This document shows positions 26,062 to 38,554 of a stretch of 64,000 nt of DNA, one piece after another (position 1 is the first letter of the stretch; each line of letters begins with the position of its first letter). Source of the stretch: Mucilaginibacter gracilis (GTDB lineage: Bacteria; Bacteroidota; Bacteroidia; Sphingobacteriales; Sphingobacteriaceae). A program made the position numbers and the translations under genes. Under the pieces are notes generated by a model. The model was not told the origin of the DNA. It saw only the letters and a list, made by a program, of their open reading frames with translations, and did no database searches. Location of the stretch: the NCBI RefSeq assembly GCF_003633615.1, contig NZ_RBKU01000001.1, positions 2,170,001 to 2,234,000 of the forward strand, read 5' to 3'.

Positions 26062-28014
26062 ATGAAATATTCTATACTATGTTTGGCAATTTCCGGTTTA
26101 ATTTTACAAGAATCGTTTTCTGCCCATGCACAACAAAAAAAATCGCCAGACTCGTCCCTGTTCTACCAAACTGTAGGCACCTATGTTAACCCGGTGCTTC
26201 CGGGAGATCATCCAGACCCGACCATGTTGAAGGTAGGGGACGATTTTTATCATTGCGGCTCGTCATTTCATTTTAACCCTTACCTGCCTATCTACCACTC
26301 GAGGGACATGGTTCATTGGGAGGTGATCAGCAGGGTGCTAACCGCGGCTAAGGGCAAATGGGTAACCGACAGGCCATCGGCAGGGATATGGCAAGGGGCT
26401 ATCACTTATTTCTACGGCTCTTACTGGATCTACTTTTCTGCAAACGGGCAGTACTTTTCAAAAGCAAGCTCTCCCAAAGGCCCCTGGTCTGCTCCTGTAC
26501 AGTTAAAGACCAACCGGGAAACGGGCAATCTTGGCTATGATAATTCGATATTTGTTGATGATGACGGCAAGCCATATATCGTGATTAAGAACGGCCAGAA
26601 AATTAATCGCCTCCAGGCGTTGGGCAGAGACGGACAATTGGCCGACACGGTAATCAACCTGGATTGGATTAACGCTAAGCTCCAGTATAGTTGGGCCGAA
26701 GGACCTGTGATGTGCAAAAGGAACGGCTATTACTATTATTTCCCGGCGGGTGATGTATCCGGCGGTCAATACGTGTTACGGGCATCTGCATTAACTGCAG
26801 ATTCAACTAAATGGGTGCGTCTTGGTTCGTTTTTCAAGCCAATTTCAGATCAGTCGGTAGGTTTCCGCCGGCCAAACCACATTTCGGCACCGCTGCAGCT
26901 GGCGGACGGTACCTGGTGGACGATTGGGCAGAGTTACGAAAAGTATGATGGCGATGACTGGTCGGGCCTGGGACGCCAGACGGCACTTTACCCGGTGATT
27001 TGGGAAGGCGACCGCCCTTGGGGTATGGCCCCAACCACCAAGCCTATTATCAAGCCGGATCTGTCTCAGGGCGTAATTCCGTGGCGCAGTGTCCGGACGG
27101 ATTATTTCGAGGCTGATTCATTAGGTATGGGCTGGCATTTTCTTACTAAAGCGGCATCTTTAAATTATTCCCTTACGGCGAGAAAGGGCTGGCTGAGACT
27201 GACCCCCGATACTGCAAGAACACATATTATGCAGAAAGAAACCGACCATGTTTATTCGGCGGTTACAAGGGTTGATCTCGATGCCGTTAATGAAAACGAC
27301 AAAGCCGGTATCTACCTTACCAACGGCAACCAAAAGGTTATTGTGCGCCTGTTCAGTGGGAATGATCACGGTAAGAAGATTATTTTTCAAATGGACACAG
27401 CAAAGCGTGTGATCGCCAATACTTTGGGTCGTATCGTATGGCTCAAATTGGTGAGAGACCAGCATACGTTAACCGGCTATTTTAGCAATGATGGTAAATT
27501 GTGGACTTCTGTAGGCGCCCCCATCAGCGCCGTGGAGCTGGACAAGGCACAACCCAATTTCAATTCCTGGGTTGGAACGAGCCTTGGATTATTTGCGGAA
27601 GGAAAACCTGCGGACTTTGATTTGTTTATATGCAAAGATGGCACTTCTGTACTGCCAGCGTCCGGATATAGCAATTACTTTGGCGTTACCAAAGGTGCTG
27701 CAAAGCAGGTAAGCAATACCTCTCAAAAAGGAGGATGGTTCATGATATCCGGCGTGGAACTGGGATTGCAGACACCGTCTTCTGTTGAGGTAACGGCCAG
27801 CGTAAAAACCAATGCTGAAATTGAGATTTGGATTGACGATATTGAAAAAGGAAAATTGATTGCTACCGTGCCCCTGAGCCCAAATTCGGGCCATGATTTG
27901 AAAAAGTTTCGCCAGGCCATCAAAGCTGCAAGCGGCCAACATGATATTTTTGTCAGGTTCCCCAAAGGAACCGCGCTTGGCACAAGCATTCAAAGTATAC
28001 AGTTTTTTAAATAA
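26062..28014 (+). CDS. three-module GH43 enzyme, beta-xylosidase/arabinofuranosidase type
   Basis: A 650-residue exported protein with a signal peptide ending AHAQQ. The GH43 propeller (about 40-340) has Asp52 in DHPDPTML, Asp160 in GYDNSIF and Glu213 in WAEGPVM. A concanavalin-like sandwich follows (about 350-525), as in two-domain beta-xylosidases of this family. A third CBM6-like module fills the C terminus (about 530-650). The family is certain; the sugar released, xylose or arabinose, is not decided by sequence. ATG 26062 is chosen over an upstream TTG. It lies 24 bp after the previous gene and 11 bp before GH8. Confidence 0.88.
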   Translation: MKYSILCLAISGLILQESFSAHAQQKKSPDSSLFYQTVGTYVNPVLPGDHPDPTMLKVGDDFYHCGSSFHFNPYLPIYHSRDMVHWEVISRVLTAAKGKWVTDRPSAGIWQGAITYFYGSYWIYFSANGQYFSKASSPKGPWSAPVQLKTNRETGNLGYDNSIFVDDDGKPYIVIKNGQKINRLQALGRDGQLADTVINLDWINAKLQYSWAEGPVMCKRNGYYYYFPAGDVSGGQYVLRASALTADSTKWVRLGSFFKPISDQSVGFRRPNHISAPLQLADGTWWTIGQSYEKYDGDDWSGLGRQTALYPVIWEGDRPWGMAPTTKPIIKPDLSQGVIPWRSVRTDYFEADSLGMGWHFLTKAASLNYSLTARKGWLRLTPDTARTHIMQKETDHVYSAVTRVDLDAVNENDKAGIYLTNGNQKVIVRLFSGNDHGKKIIFQMDTAKRVIANTLGRIVWLKLVRDQHTLTGYFSNDGKLWTSVGAPISAVELDKAQPNFNSWVGTSLGLFAEGKPADFDLFICKDGTSVLPASGYSNYFGVTKGAAKQVSNTSQKGGWFMISGVELGLQTPSSVEVTASVKTNAEIEIWIDDIEKGKLIATVPLSPNSGHDLKKFRQAIKAASGQHDIFVRFPKGTALGTSIQSIQFFK

Positions 28015-28025
28015 TCTTTAAGATA

Positions 28026-29300
28026 ATGAGATCGGCCTTTTTATTCCTTATTGCGCTTTTTCTACTGTCGGATCTGGCGGTAGGCCAGAAGGTCAAAAAG
28101 ACCAATGGTCTGGACAGCCAGCCTGCCGCTATTTCGGGCGTGTACAGTAACCTGTTCCTGGAAGCTGGTTACAGCCAAGCTGATATAGATACTAAAGTGG
28201 CTAAAGCTTATCATGATGTGTTCGAAGGTCCAGGCCGGGTATATTTCGAAGTAGGCGATACCATGGCCTACGTTTCTGATTTGAAGAACCATGATGCACG
28301 GACAGAAGGGCTTTCCTATGGCATGATGATCGCCGTTCAGCTCAACAAGAAAGATGTGTTCGATAGGATCTGGAGATGGTCGAAAAAATACCTGCAGCAC
28401 CAGGATGGGCCAAGAAAAGGCTATTTTGCCTGGAGTATAAACGTAGAAACCATGAAGCGTAATTCTGAAGGGTCAGCTTCCGATGGCGAATTATATTTTG
28501 CTACCAGTTTGTTGTTTGCAGCTAACCGCTGGGGCAACGATACGGGCATAAATTATTACCGGGAAGCCCGGAACATACTTGATGCGATGTGGCAAAAGGA
28601 CGGGACCGGCAACGTTTATAACCTAATCAATACGGCGCATAAGCAGATTAGCTTTGTGCCGGAAGGAAACAACTATAATTGGACCGACCCATCTTACCAT
28701 TTGCCTGCCTTTTATGAGGTTTGGGCGCTGTATGCCAAAGATGGGCATGAACAATTTTACCGGGACTGCGCAGATACATCCCGGGCTTTTTTACGCCGGG
28801 CCTGTAGTGCCCCTACTGGGCTTAATGCAGACTATACGGAATTTAGCGGTGAGCCGCATTCAACCCCCTGGATGCCAGCGGCATTTCGATATGATTCTTG
28901 GCGGGTGCCGATGAATATCGCCATGGATTATGCCTGGTTTGGAAAAGATCAGCAATGGCAGGAAAATTATGCACATCGTTTCCAGGGTTTCCTGAGATCC
29001 AAAGGAGTAGACAACTTTGAAGACCAGTTTAACTTGGATGGCTCACGCCCGGAGTTTATTCTGCAAGCCGGAAAAGTTAAAAAATTGCGCCACTCCCTTG
29101 GCCTGGTGGCTACGGCGGCTGCGGCCTCTATCATGGTTAAAGAAAAAGGGAGGCTTGATTTTATCCATGCACTATGGAACGCAAAGCTTCAGCCTTATGA
29201 TGACGGGTATTTTGATCCGTATTATGATGGATTGCTGTACCTGTTCAGCCTGATGCACCTGAGCGGAAAATATCATATGATTGAACCAACCATAAAATAG
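28026..29300 (+). CDS. GH8 reducing-end xylose-releasing exo-oligoxylanase-type enzyme
   Basis: A 424-residue enzyme with a signal peptide (ending AVGQK) and an (alpha/alpha)6 barrel. Expected catalytic residues are visible: the acid Glu94 in DARTEGLSYGM, Asp153 in SASDGELYFAT, and the probable base Asp290 in RYDSWRVP. Its length and the RYDSWR segment match reducing-end xylose-releasing exo-oligoxylanases better than GH8 cellulases. It would trim xylose from the reducing ends of imported oligosaccharides, complementing the non-reducing-end GH3/GH43 enzymes. The family is secure and the exo mode is likely. Confidence 0.9.
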   Translation: MRSAFLFLIALFLLSDLAVGQKVKKTNGLDSQPAAISGVYSNLFLEAGYSQADIDTKVAKAYHDVFEGPGRVYFEVGDTMAYVSDLKNHDARTEGLSYGMMIAVQLNKKDVFDRIWRWSKKYLQHQDGPRKGYFAWSINVETMKRNSEGSASDGELYFATSLLFAANRWGNDTGINYYREARNILDAMWQKDGTGNVYNLINTAHKQISFVPEGNNYNWTDPSYHLPAFYEVWALYAKDGHEQFYRDCADTSRAFLRRACSAPTGLNADYTEFSGEPHSTPWMPAAFRYDSWRVPMNIAMDYAWFGKDQQWQENYAHRFQGFLRSKGVDNFEDQFNLDGSRPEFILQAGKVKKLRHSLGLVATAAAASIMVKEKGRLDFIHALWNAKLQPYDDGYFDPYYDGLLYLFSLMHLSGKYHMIEPTIK

Positions 29301-32114
<2,814 letters not shown>

Positions 32115-32129
32115 AATAACATTAATCCA

Positions 32130-34550
32130 ATGAAATTATCAAAACTTATCTTTTCATGGACCGGGCTGCTATTCTTCGGAACAGCCTCCCTATATGCCCA
32201 AAATTACCAGCGCACCAAGCTTGGGGTTAAAGCCAGCACTGTAACGGTAGATGTGGAGCTCCAGTTTTATAGCCCGGAAATTGTACGGGTTATTAAAACA
32301 CCGAAAGGCGGTACCTGGAATAAAACAAGCCTTTCGGTAGTTAAAACACCCGAGCTAACGGCGCTTAGCATAAAGCAACATGACGGTTTGCTTGAATTGA
32401 ACAGTGCAAAACTCAAAGTAACCCTAAATTTGAAAACAGGCAGGCTGATGTTTGCCGGGGCTTCAGGAAGGCCGCTATTGAACGAACAAGAAAATGCAAC
32501 CACATTTTTGCCGTTCAATGATGCCGGTAGCAGTACTTATACCGTATCACAAACTTTTGAGCTGGAGAAAGATGAACCCATCTATGGCCTGGGGCAGCAC
32601 CAACGTGGCAACCTGAGCCAACGGAACCAGCATTATAACCTGGTACAAGGCAATACAGACGATGTGGTGCCATTTATCCAATCCGTCAAGGGGTATGGTA
32701 TTTTCTGGGATAATTACTCGCCTACGGAGTTTAACGATGACCAGAGTGGAACCCGTTTCCGGTCGGACGTTGGGGATGGGGTTGACTATTACCTGATGAG
32801 TGGCGAAAATGCCGATGGCGTGATAGCCTGCATGCGCGACCTGACAGGGCAGGCACCAATGTTTCCGCTGTGGACTTTTGGTTACTGGCAAAGCAAGGAG
32901 CGGTATAAAAGCCAGGACGAGCTGGTAGGCGTAGTGAAGAAATACCGGGATCTGCAGGTGCCACTGGATGGGATAATCCAGGATTGGCAGTACTGGGGCA
33001 GTAACTATTTGTGGAACGCCATGGATTTCCTGAACGCCGATTTTTCCAACCCGCAAAAGATGATTAACGATGTACATGGCATGAACGCCCATATGATCAT
33101 TTCCATCTGGTCTTCCTTCGGCCCTCAAACTAAGCCTTATAAAGAACTCAATAACAAGAATATGTTGTTTGACTTCGCTACCTGGCCCGAATCAGGCAGT
33201 GATAAATGGCCACCGAATATGGATTACCCGTCGGGCGTAAGGGTATACGATGCTTACAACCCAGAAGCCAGGGATATTTACTGGAAATACGCTAACAAAG
33301 GTTTGTTCTCGTTAGGCATCGATGGCTGGTGGATGGATTCGACGGAACCTGATCACCTCAGTTTCAAACCGACCGACTTTGACAATAAAACATTCCTCGG
33401 ATCATTTCGCAAGGTACGGAATGCGTATCCGCTGATGACTGTAGGTGGCGTTTCCCAACATCAGCGTAACACCGGTTCGGATAAGCGCGTATTTATCCTT
33501 ACGCGTTCAGCATTTGCCGGGCAGCAGCGTTACGGGGCCAATACCTGGTCGGGTGATATCACCTCATCATGGCAAACGCTCAAACAGCAGATACCAACCG
33601 GGCTTAATTTTTCTTTAAGCGGTATTCCCTACTGGAACAGCGATATAGGCGGTTTCTTTTTGTCAAAGTTCAGAAGGAAACTGGCCGACCCTGAATACCG
33701 GGAGTTATATACCCGGTGGATAGAATTCGGTGCTTTTTGCCCCATGATGCGCTCACACGGTGCGGATGCGCCAAGGGAGATCTACCAGTTTGGCAGCAAA
33801 GGCGAAAAGGTTTATGATGCTATCGAAAAATTCATCAACATCCGCTACCGTTTTTTACCTTATATCTACGCTGCCTCCAGGGAGGTGACGGCCCATCAAT
33901 CAAGTTTGATGCGTGCGCTAATGATGGATTTTCCTGAAGACAGAAATGCCTGGGACGTCAATAACGAGTTCATGTTTGGCAAATCGATTTTGGTGAACCC
34001 CGTAACCAGCCCCATGTACGTTAAAGCGGGTAATGTTGTAGGCCGGGATACCATAAAGTTGGAAGATTTTGGTACGGTAAAAGGCCAGGTTACCTACCTG
34101 CCCAAGGGTTCGGATTGGTACGACTTTTGGACCGGTGAAAAAATGACCGGGGGGCAAAGCGTAAGCAGGGCTACACCGATAGATATTATACCACTTTATG
34201 TCAAGGCTGGTGCTATTTTACCCTTGGGGCCTCGTGTTCAATTCGCCAACGAAAAAAGATGGGATAATCTTGATATAGCTTTATACCCGGGAGCCGATGG
34301 GGATTTTACCCTTTATGAAGACGAAAACGATAACTATAATTATGAAAAGGGAAAGTATAGCGAGATTGAGTTTCACTGGGATAACCGGAGCCGGACGTTA
34401 AAAATATCGGACCAAAAAGGTTCTTTCGACGGGATGATTAAGGATCGCAGGTTCAATATCATACTTACGCCAAAGGGAGGTCTGTCTGATAGCTCAGTTC
34501 AAATTAAATCAATCGACTATAAGGGTCACAGCTTAAACATCAAATTATAA
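32130..34550 (+). CDS. GH31 alpha-glycosidase, likely alpha-xylosidase, copy 1
   Basis: An 806-residue exported enzyme (signal peptide ending LYAQN). An N-terminal beta-sandwich precedes the GH31 (beta/alpha)8 barrel. The nucleophile is Asp403 in GWWMDSTEPD and the acid/base Asp476 in WSGDITSSW. RSHGADAPRE and a DUF5110-type C-terminal sandwich (YEDENDNYNYEKG) complete the fold. The WWMDSTEP form of the nucleophile motif is typical of alpha-xylosidases. In decorated xylans it would remove terminal alpha-linked xylose, or a related sugar, from complex side chains. The PA14 insert found in some Bacteroides homologues is absent. A second, divergent GH31 lies two genes downstream. Confidence 0.88.
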   Translation: MKLSKLIFSWTGLLFFGTASLYAQNYQRTKLGVKASTVTVDVELQFYSPEIVRVIKTPKGGTWNKTSLSVVKTPELTALSIKQHDGLLELNSAKLKVTLNLKTGRLMFAGASGRPLLNEQENATTFLPFNDAGSSTYTVSQTFELEKDEPIYGLGQHQRGNLSQRNQHYNLVQGNTDDVVPFIQSVKGYGIFWDNYSPTEFNDDQSGTRFRSDVGDGVDYYLMSGENADGVIACMRDLTGQAPMFPLWTFGYWQSKERYKSQDELVGVVKKYRDLQVPLDGIIQDWQYWGSNYLWNAMDFLNADFSNPQKMINDVHGMNAHMIISIWSSFGPQTKPYKELNNKNMLFDFATWPESGSDKWPPNMDYPSGVRVYDAYNPEARDIYWKYANKGLFSLGIDGWWMDSTEPDHLSFKPTDFDNKTFLGSFRKVRNAYPLMTVGGVSQHQRNTGSDKRVFILTRSAFAGQQRYGANTWSGDITSSWQTLKQQIPTGLNFSLSGIPYWNSDIGGFFLSKFRRKLADPEYRELYTRWIEFGAFCPMMRSHGADAPREIYQFGSKGEKVYDAIEKFINIRYRFLPYIYAASREVTAHQSSLMRALMMDFPEDRNAWDVNNEFMFGKSILVNPVTSPMYVKAGNVVGRDTIKLEDFGTVKGQVTYLPKGSDWYDFWTGEKMTGGQSVSRATPIDIIPLYVKAGAILPLGPRVQFANEKRWDNLDIALYPGADGDFTLYEDENDNYNYEKGKYSEIEFHWDNRSRTLKISDQKGSFDGMIKDRRFNIILTPKGGLSDSSVQIKSIDYKGHSLNIKL

Positions 34551-34557
34551 TTTACAT

Positions 34558-35883
34558 ATGAAGATCAAATTTTTTTCTATTGCCTTTATGTTGCTATCGG
34601 TTATTTGTAACGCGCAAAACCCGATTATACAAACCAAATTTACTGCCGACCCTGCTCCGATGGTTTATCACGACACCGTCTTTCTTTACACCAGCCACGA
34701 TGAGGATGATGCCAAGGGCTTCAAGATGCTTAATTGGCTGCTGTACACATCAACCGATATGGTTAACTGGACAGACCGTGGTTCGGTTGCTTCGCTTAAA
34801 ACCTTTGACTACACGGCCGAGAACGGTGCCTGGGCACCACAGTGCATCCCGAGAAACGGTAAGTTTTATTTATACGTGCCTGTAGCCCGCAAGGGCACTT
34901 CAATGGGCATTGGCGTAGCGGTTTCGGATAGCCCATATGGCCCTTTTAAGGATGCTATCGGCAAGCCGCTAATCGCGGGCAACAGCAATGGGGACTTTGA
35001 TCCCACAGTATACATTGATGATGATGGACAGGCCTACCTGTATTGGGGAAATCCGAATTGTTACTATGTGAAACTCAACCCTGATATGGTATCCTATTCT
35101 GGAGACATCGTTAAAATTGATTCTAAACCCGCCAATTATCAGGAAGGTCCCTGGTTCTATAAAAGAAACAGCCATTATTACCTGGCTTATGCATCCACCT
35201 GCTGTCCGGAAGGGATTGGTTATGCTATGAGTGATCACCCGACTGGGCCTTGGGTTTACAAGGGTATGATTATGGACGGAGCCCCTATTTCTTCCGGAAA
35301 TCATCCAGGAATAATTGATTATAAGGGCAATTCTTATGTTTTCGGGTTTAACTATGCGCTGAATTGGAAGATTACCAACATACACCATGAAAGAAGATCG
35401 ATTTGTGTAGAAAAATTAACCTATAATGCAGATGGTTCCATCCAAAAACTTCCGTTTTGGTCTACGGAGGGAACAGAGCAGATCGGCAAAATAAACCCCT
35501 ATCAGCGTGTGGAAGCTGAGACGATTGCTCTCTCATCGGGCGTTCAAACCGCGGGAGACAGCCAAAGCGGGGTTTACGTTACCGGTATTGATAATACCGA
35601 TTATATCAAGGTCAGAGGAGCTGATTTCGGGTCAGGCGCAAAGTCGTTCACTGCGGCTGTCGCTTCATCTACGAAGGGTGGCTATATCGAGATCCATCTG
35701 GATAGCCCTACGGGTAAACTGGCCGGAACCTGCATAGTTAAAAATACCGGCGGCGATAAAAATTGGGCTAATGTTTCCTGTGATATTAAGGACACTAAGG
35801 GGGTACATGATATTTACCTGGTGTTTCGGGGCGGAGAGTGGCACCTGTTCAATTTCGATTGGTGGAAATTTACCGCGAAGTAA
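34558..35883 (+). CDS. GH43 with C-terminal CBM6 module, arabinoxylan arabinofuranohydrolase type
   Basis: A 441-residue exported enzyme with a signal peptide ending CNAQN. The propeller carries Asp31 in TADPAPMV, Asp148 in DFDPTVY and Glu196 in QEGPWFY. The CBM6 module (about 318-441) starts NPYQRVEAETI and ends FNFDWWKF. It shares its layout with the GH43-CBM6 at 24631 but is only moderately similar, so the two probably act on different linkages. Arabinofuranose removal from xylan is the best guess. The gene starts 7 bp after GH31 and is followed by the only sizeable gap (127 bp) inside this operon. Confidence 0.88.
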   Translation: MKIKFFSIAFMLLSVICNAQNPIIQTKFTADPAPMVYHDTVFLYTSHDEDDAKGFKMLNWLLYTSTDMVNWTDRGSVASLKTFDYTAENGAWAPQCIPRNGKFYLYVPVARKGTSMGIGVAVSDSPYGPFKDAIGKPLIAGNSNGDFDPTVYIDDDGQAYLYWGNPNCYYVKLNPDMVSYSGDIVKIDSKPANYQEGPWFYKRNSHYYLAYASTCCPEGIGYAMSDHPTGPWVYKGMIMDGAPISSGNHPGIIDYKGNSYVFGFNYALNWKITNIHHERRSICVEKLTYNADGSIQKLPFWSTEGTEQIGKINPYQRVEAETIALSSGVQTAGDSQSGVYVTGIDNTDYIKVRGADFGSGAKSFTAAVASSTKGGYIEIHLDSPTGKLAGTCIVKNTGGDKNWANVSCDIKDTKGVHDIYLVFRGGEWHLFNFDWWKFTAK

Positions 35884-36010
35884 CTTGTTTGAACGAGAGT
35901 GACAGAGATTTGGACATCCGCGATAAAATGATCTACCTGGCTGGCTTATTTTTGAAGCAATAACCAAAGCTATGGCAGTGCTGCCTTATATAGCCTAAAC
36001 CTGATCAGCA

Positions 36011-38548
36011 ATGAAACGTTATTCCGCGACGAACAGCAACAAAGCAATAAATGGTTTAGTTTGTTGTTTCCTTATCCTTTTGTTAGCATCGCCCCTGACT
36101 GGCTATGGGGCCGGCGATTCGTTGGGATATGGGTTTAACAAGCAACCGAACGGGGTTTTGCTGCGTTCGGGAACCCGTAAATTAAGTATCGTGTTCAGTA
36201 ACGATGCAGTTGTAAGGGTGCGTTATGTCCCCGAAGGAGAGTTTAAAGACAACGGAACAGATGTGTGCCTGCCTCAGTCATTCGGAACAGTGCCTTTCGT
36301 CACCAGTCAGATTGGTAGCTCCGTGATTTTGCAGTCGGCCCTTCTTAAAGTTGTAGTCTCCACGAGCACGGGCGCCATCAGGTATTATGACAGGTACGGC
36401 CATCTGTTGTTGGCCGAAAACCCTACATTACCTAGGATTATGGACAAGGTAGCGCTGAGCCATAATATATTTAATGATGCGGCCAGTCAAACCGTAAAAA
36501 CCGCTAACGGGGACCAGCTTTCTGCAAACATCACTTCTAAACAAGTGGTAGGGACGGCCTGGAAAGCCAGGCAGCAATTTGTTTGGCAACCCGGGGAGGC
36601 CCTCTACGGGCTGGGGTCGCACCAGGAAGACCATATGAACCTGCGCGGCACCTATCAATACCTGTATGAACATAACTTGAAAAAGAGTATGCCCGTCCTG
36701 ATGTCGGCAAAAGGCTATGGCCTTTTATTCGATGCCGGTTCCGCAATGGTTTTTCATGATGACAGCGCAGGAAGTTTTATGGAGATGCTTGCTGTAAACC
36801 AAGTCGACTATTATTTCATGTATGGACCTGAGTTTGACCAGGTCATCCATCAGTTCAGAAGGTTGACCGGCAAGGTTGAGCTGCCGCCAAGATACGTCTT
36901 CGGTTATACGCAATCCAAAGAACGCTATACCAATCCTCATGATATTGACAGTGTTGTGAACCGGTTCCGGGTAAGCAAAATACCCCTCGATATTATTGTT
37001 CAGGATTGGTTATACTGGAAAGACGGCTTATGGGGTTATAAGAAATTCGACGAGTTAAAATACCCGGATCCCAAAAGAATGATAGACACGGTACATGCCC
37101 GCAACGCGCATTTTATGCTATCCATATGGCCGCAATTAGCCGCTAACGAAGACAAGGAAATGAGTGACAAAGGCCTGGTGTTGGGGCGCCGTATTTACGA
37201 TGCCTACAGCCCGGCAGGCCGAAAGATGTATTGGGATAACTATGTTTACCCTAATTTGTTTACCAAGGGTGTCGACGCCTGGTGGTGCGACTCTTCCGAA
37301 CCGGTAGAAGCCGATTGGAACAGGGGAGCGAACAATATCGCTAATGATCCTGGTGTGCGTTTTGAAAAGAATGTTAAAGTAATGGCCGACCTGCTCGGCG
37401 AGCAGCGCGTCAATACATTTTCGCTTCACCATAGCATGGGCGTTTATGAAAACCAACGCAAAGTAGATAGTTTGAAGCGCGTTTTTATTTTAACCAGGGC
37501 CTCCTTTCCGGGCCAGCAGCGCTACGGAACGATGGTATGGAACGGTGATACCAAGGCAACATGGGCTGATTTTAAAAGCTGGATTCCAGGCGGACTTAAT
37601 TATATGGTGACAGGCTCGCCCTATTGGACGATAGACGCCGGGGCATTTTTCGTCCGGCCGCATGTAGAATGGTTTGGTAAAGGCGAATTTCCGAAAGGTA
37701 CGGCAGATCGCGGTTATAAAGAGTTCTATGTCCGCAATTTACAATACAGTGCCTGGCTGCCACTGTTCAGGAGCCATGGCACCGACTTTGCCCGGGAACC
37801 CTGGAAGTTTGGCTCAGCCGGAGATCCCTATTATGATGCGATCCTGAAGCAGATCGATCTGCGTTACCGGATGCTGCCATACATTTATGCACTGGCCGCG
37901 CAGGTTAACCGCCAGGATTATACCATGACGCGCTCCCTGTTGTTTGACTTTAGGAATGATTCTAAGGTTTATGATATTAAAGACCAGTTTATGTTCGGTA
38001 GCGCGTTCCTGGTGTGCCCTGTAACCTCGCCGATGTATTATGCGCCAGGAGACAGTGTGCTGACTGGGGTCAGCAAATCCAGGGAAGTGTATCTACCTGC
38101 CGGAACGTCTTGGTTCGACTTCTGGACAGGGAAAAAATATCAGGGCGGCAGATCGGTCATTTCGGACTCACCGATCGATCACATCCCGGTTTTTGTTAAA
38201 GCCGGGTCTGTTGTGCCCATGGGGCCGCCCATGCAGTATACTGATGAAAAGCCGGATGCTGCCTGGGAGATACGCATTTATCCCGGCGCAAATGGCAAGT
38301 TTATGGTTTACGAGGATGAGGGCGACAATTACCATTATATGCAGGGTAAATTTTCGACCTACGAACTCAGTTGGAATGACATGTTAAAAGAGTTAACGAT
38401 AGCTCCCAGGATAGGTAGCTATAAAGGAATGAAAAAAGACCGTGTTTTCAATATCGTGGTTGTTAACACAGGTACAGGGGTTGATTTGGCCGAGACTAAA
38501 GGAAAGATCATAACCTATCACGGTGTGAAATCGACTATCAAATTATAA
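36011..38548 (+). CDS. GH31 alpha-glycosidase, copy 2
   Basis: An 845-residue exported enzyme (signal peptide ending GYGAG) with the GH31 layout: N-terminal sandwich, barrel with nucleophile Asp427 in AWWCDSSEP and acid/base Asp513 in WNGDTKATW, and a C-terminal sandwich with YEDEGDNYHYMQG. The nucleophile motif has Cys where copy 1 has Met. An extra loop (HVEWFGKGEFPKG) inside the barrel and a different aglycone side suggest a substrate distinct from copy 1. It is probably an alpha-xylosidase or alpha-galactosidase-like enzyme acting on xylan side chains; the exact sugar cannot be told. The GH3 gene follows after 6 bp. Confidence 0.86.
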   Translation: MKRYSATNSNKAINGLVCCFLILLLASPLTGYGAGDSLGYGFNKQPNGVLLRSGTRKLSIVFSNDAVVRVRYVPEGEFKDNGTDVCLPQSFGTVPFVTSQIGSSVILQSALLKVVVSTSTGAIRYYDRYGHLLLAENPTLPRIMDKVALSHNIFNDAASQTVKTANGDQLSANITSKQVVGTAWKARQQFVWQPGEALYGLGSHQEDHMNLRGTYQYLYEHNLKKSMPVLMSAKGYGLLFDAGSAMVFHDDSAGSFMEMLAVNQVDYYFMYGPEFDQVIHQFRRLTGKVELPPRYVFGYTQSKERYTNPHDIDSVVNRFRVSKIPLDIIVQDWLYWKDGLWGYKKFDELKYPDPKRMIDTVHARNAHFMLSIWPQLAANEDKEMSDKGLVLGRRIYDAYSPAGRKMYWDNYVYPNLFTKGVDAWWCDSSEPVEADWNRGANNIANDPGVRFEKNVKVMADLLGEQRVNTFSLHHSMGVYENQRKVDSLKRVFILTRASFPGQQRYGTMVWNGDTKATWADFKSWIPGGLNYMVTGSPYWTIDAGAFFVRPHVEWFGKGEFPKGTADRGYKEFYVRNLQYSAWLPLFRSHGTDFAREPWKFGSAGDPYYDAILKQIDLRYRMLPYIYALAAQVNRQDYTMTRSLLFDFRNDSKVYDIKDQFMFGSAFLVCPVTSPMYYAPGDSVLTGVSKSREVYLPAGTSWFDFWTGKKYQGGRSVISDSPIDHIPVFVKAGSVVPMGPPMQYTDEKPDAAWEIRIYPGANGKFMVYEDEGDNYHYMQGKFSTYELSWNDMLKELTIAPRIGSYKGMKKDRVFNIVVVNTGTGVDLAETKGKIITYHGVKSTIKL

Positions 38549-38554
38549 AACGAT

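Noticed and set aside
32547..33128. 193-codon antisense open frame inside GH31 copy 1
   Set aside because: It shadows a well-supported GH31 coding region and has no signal peptide or motif.
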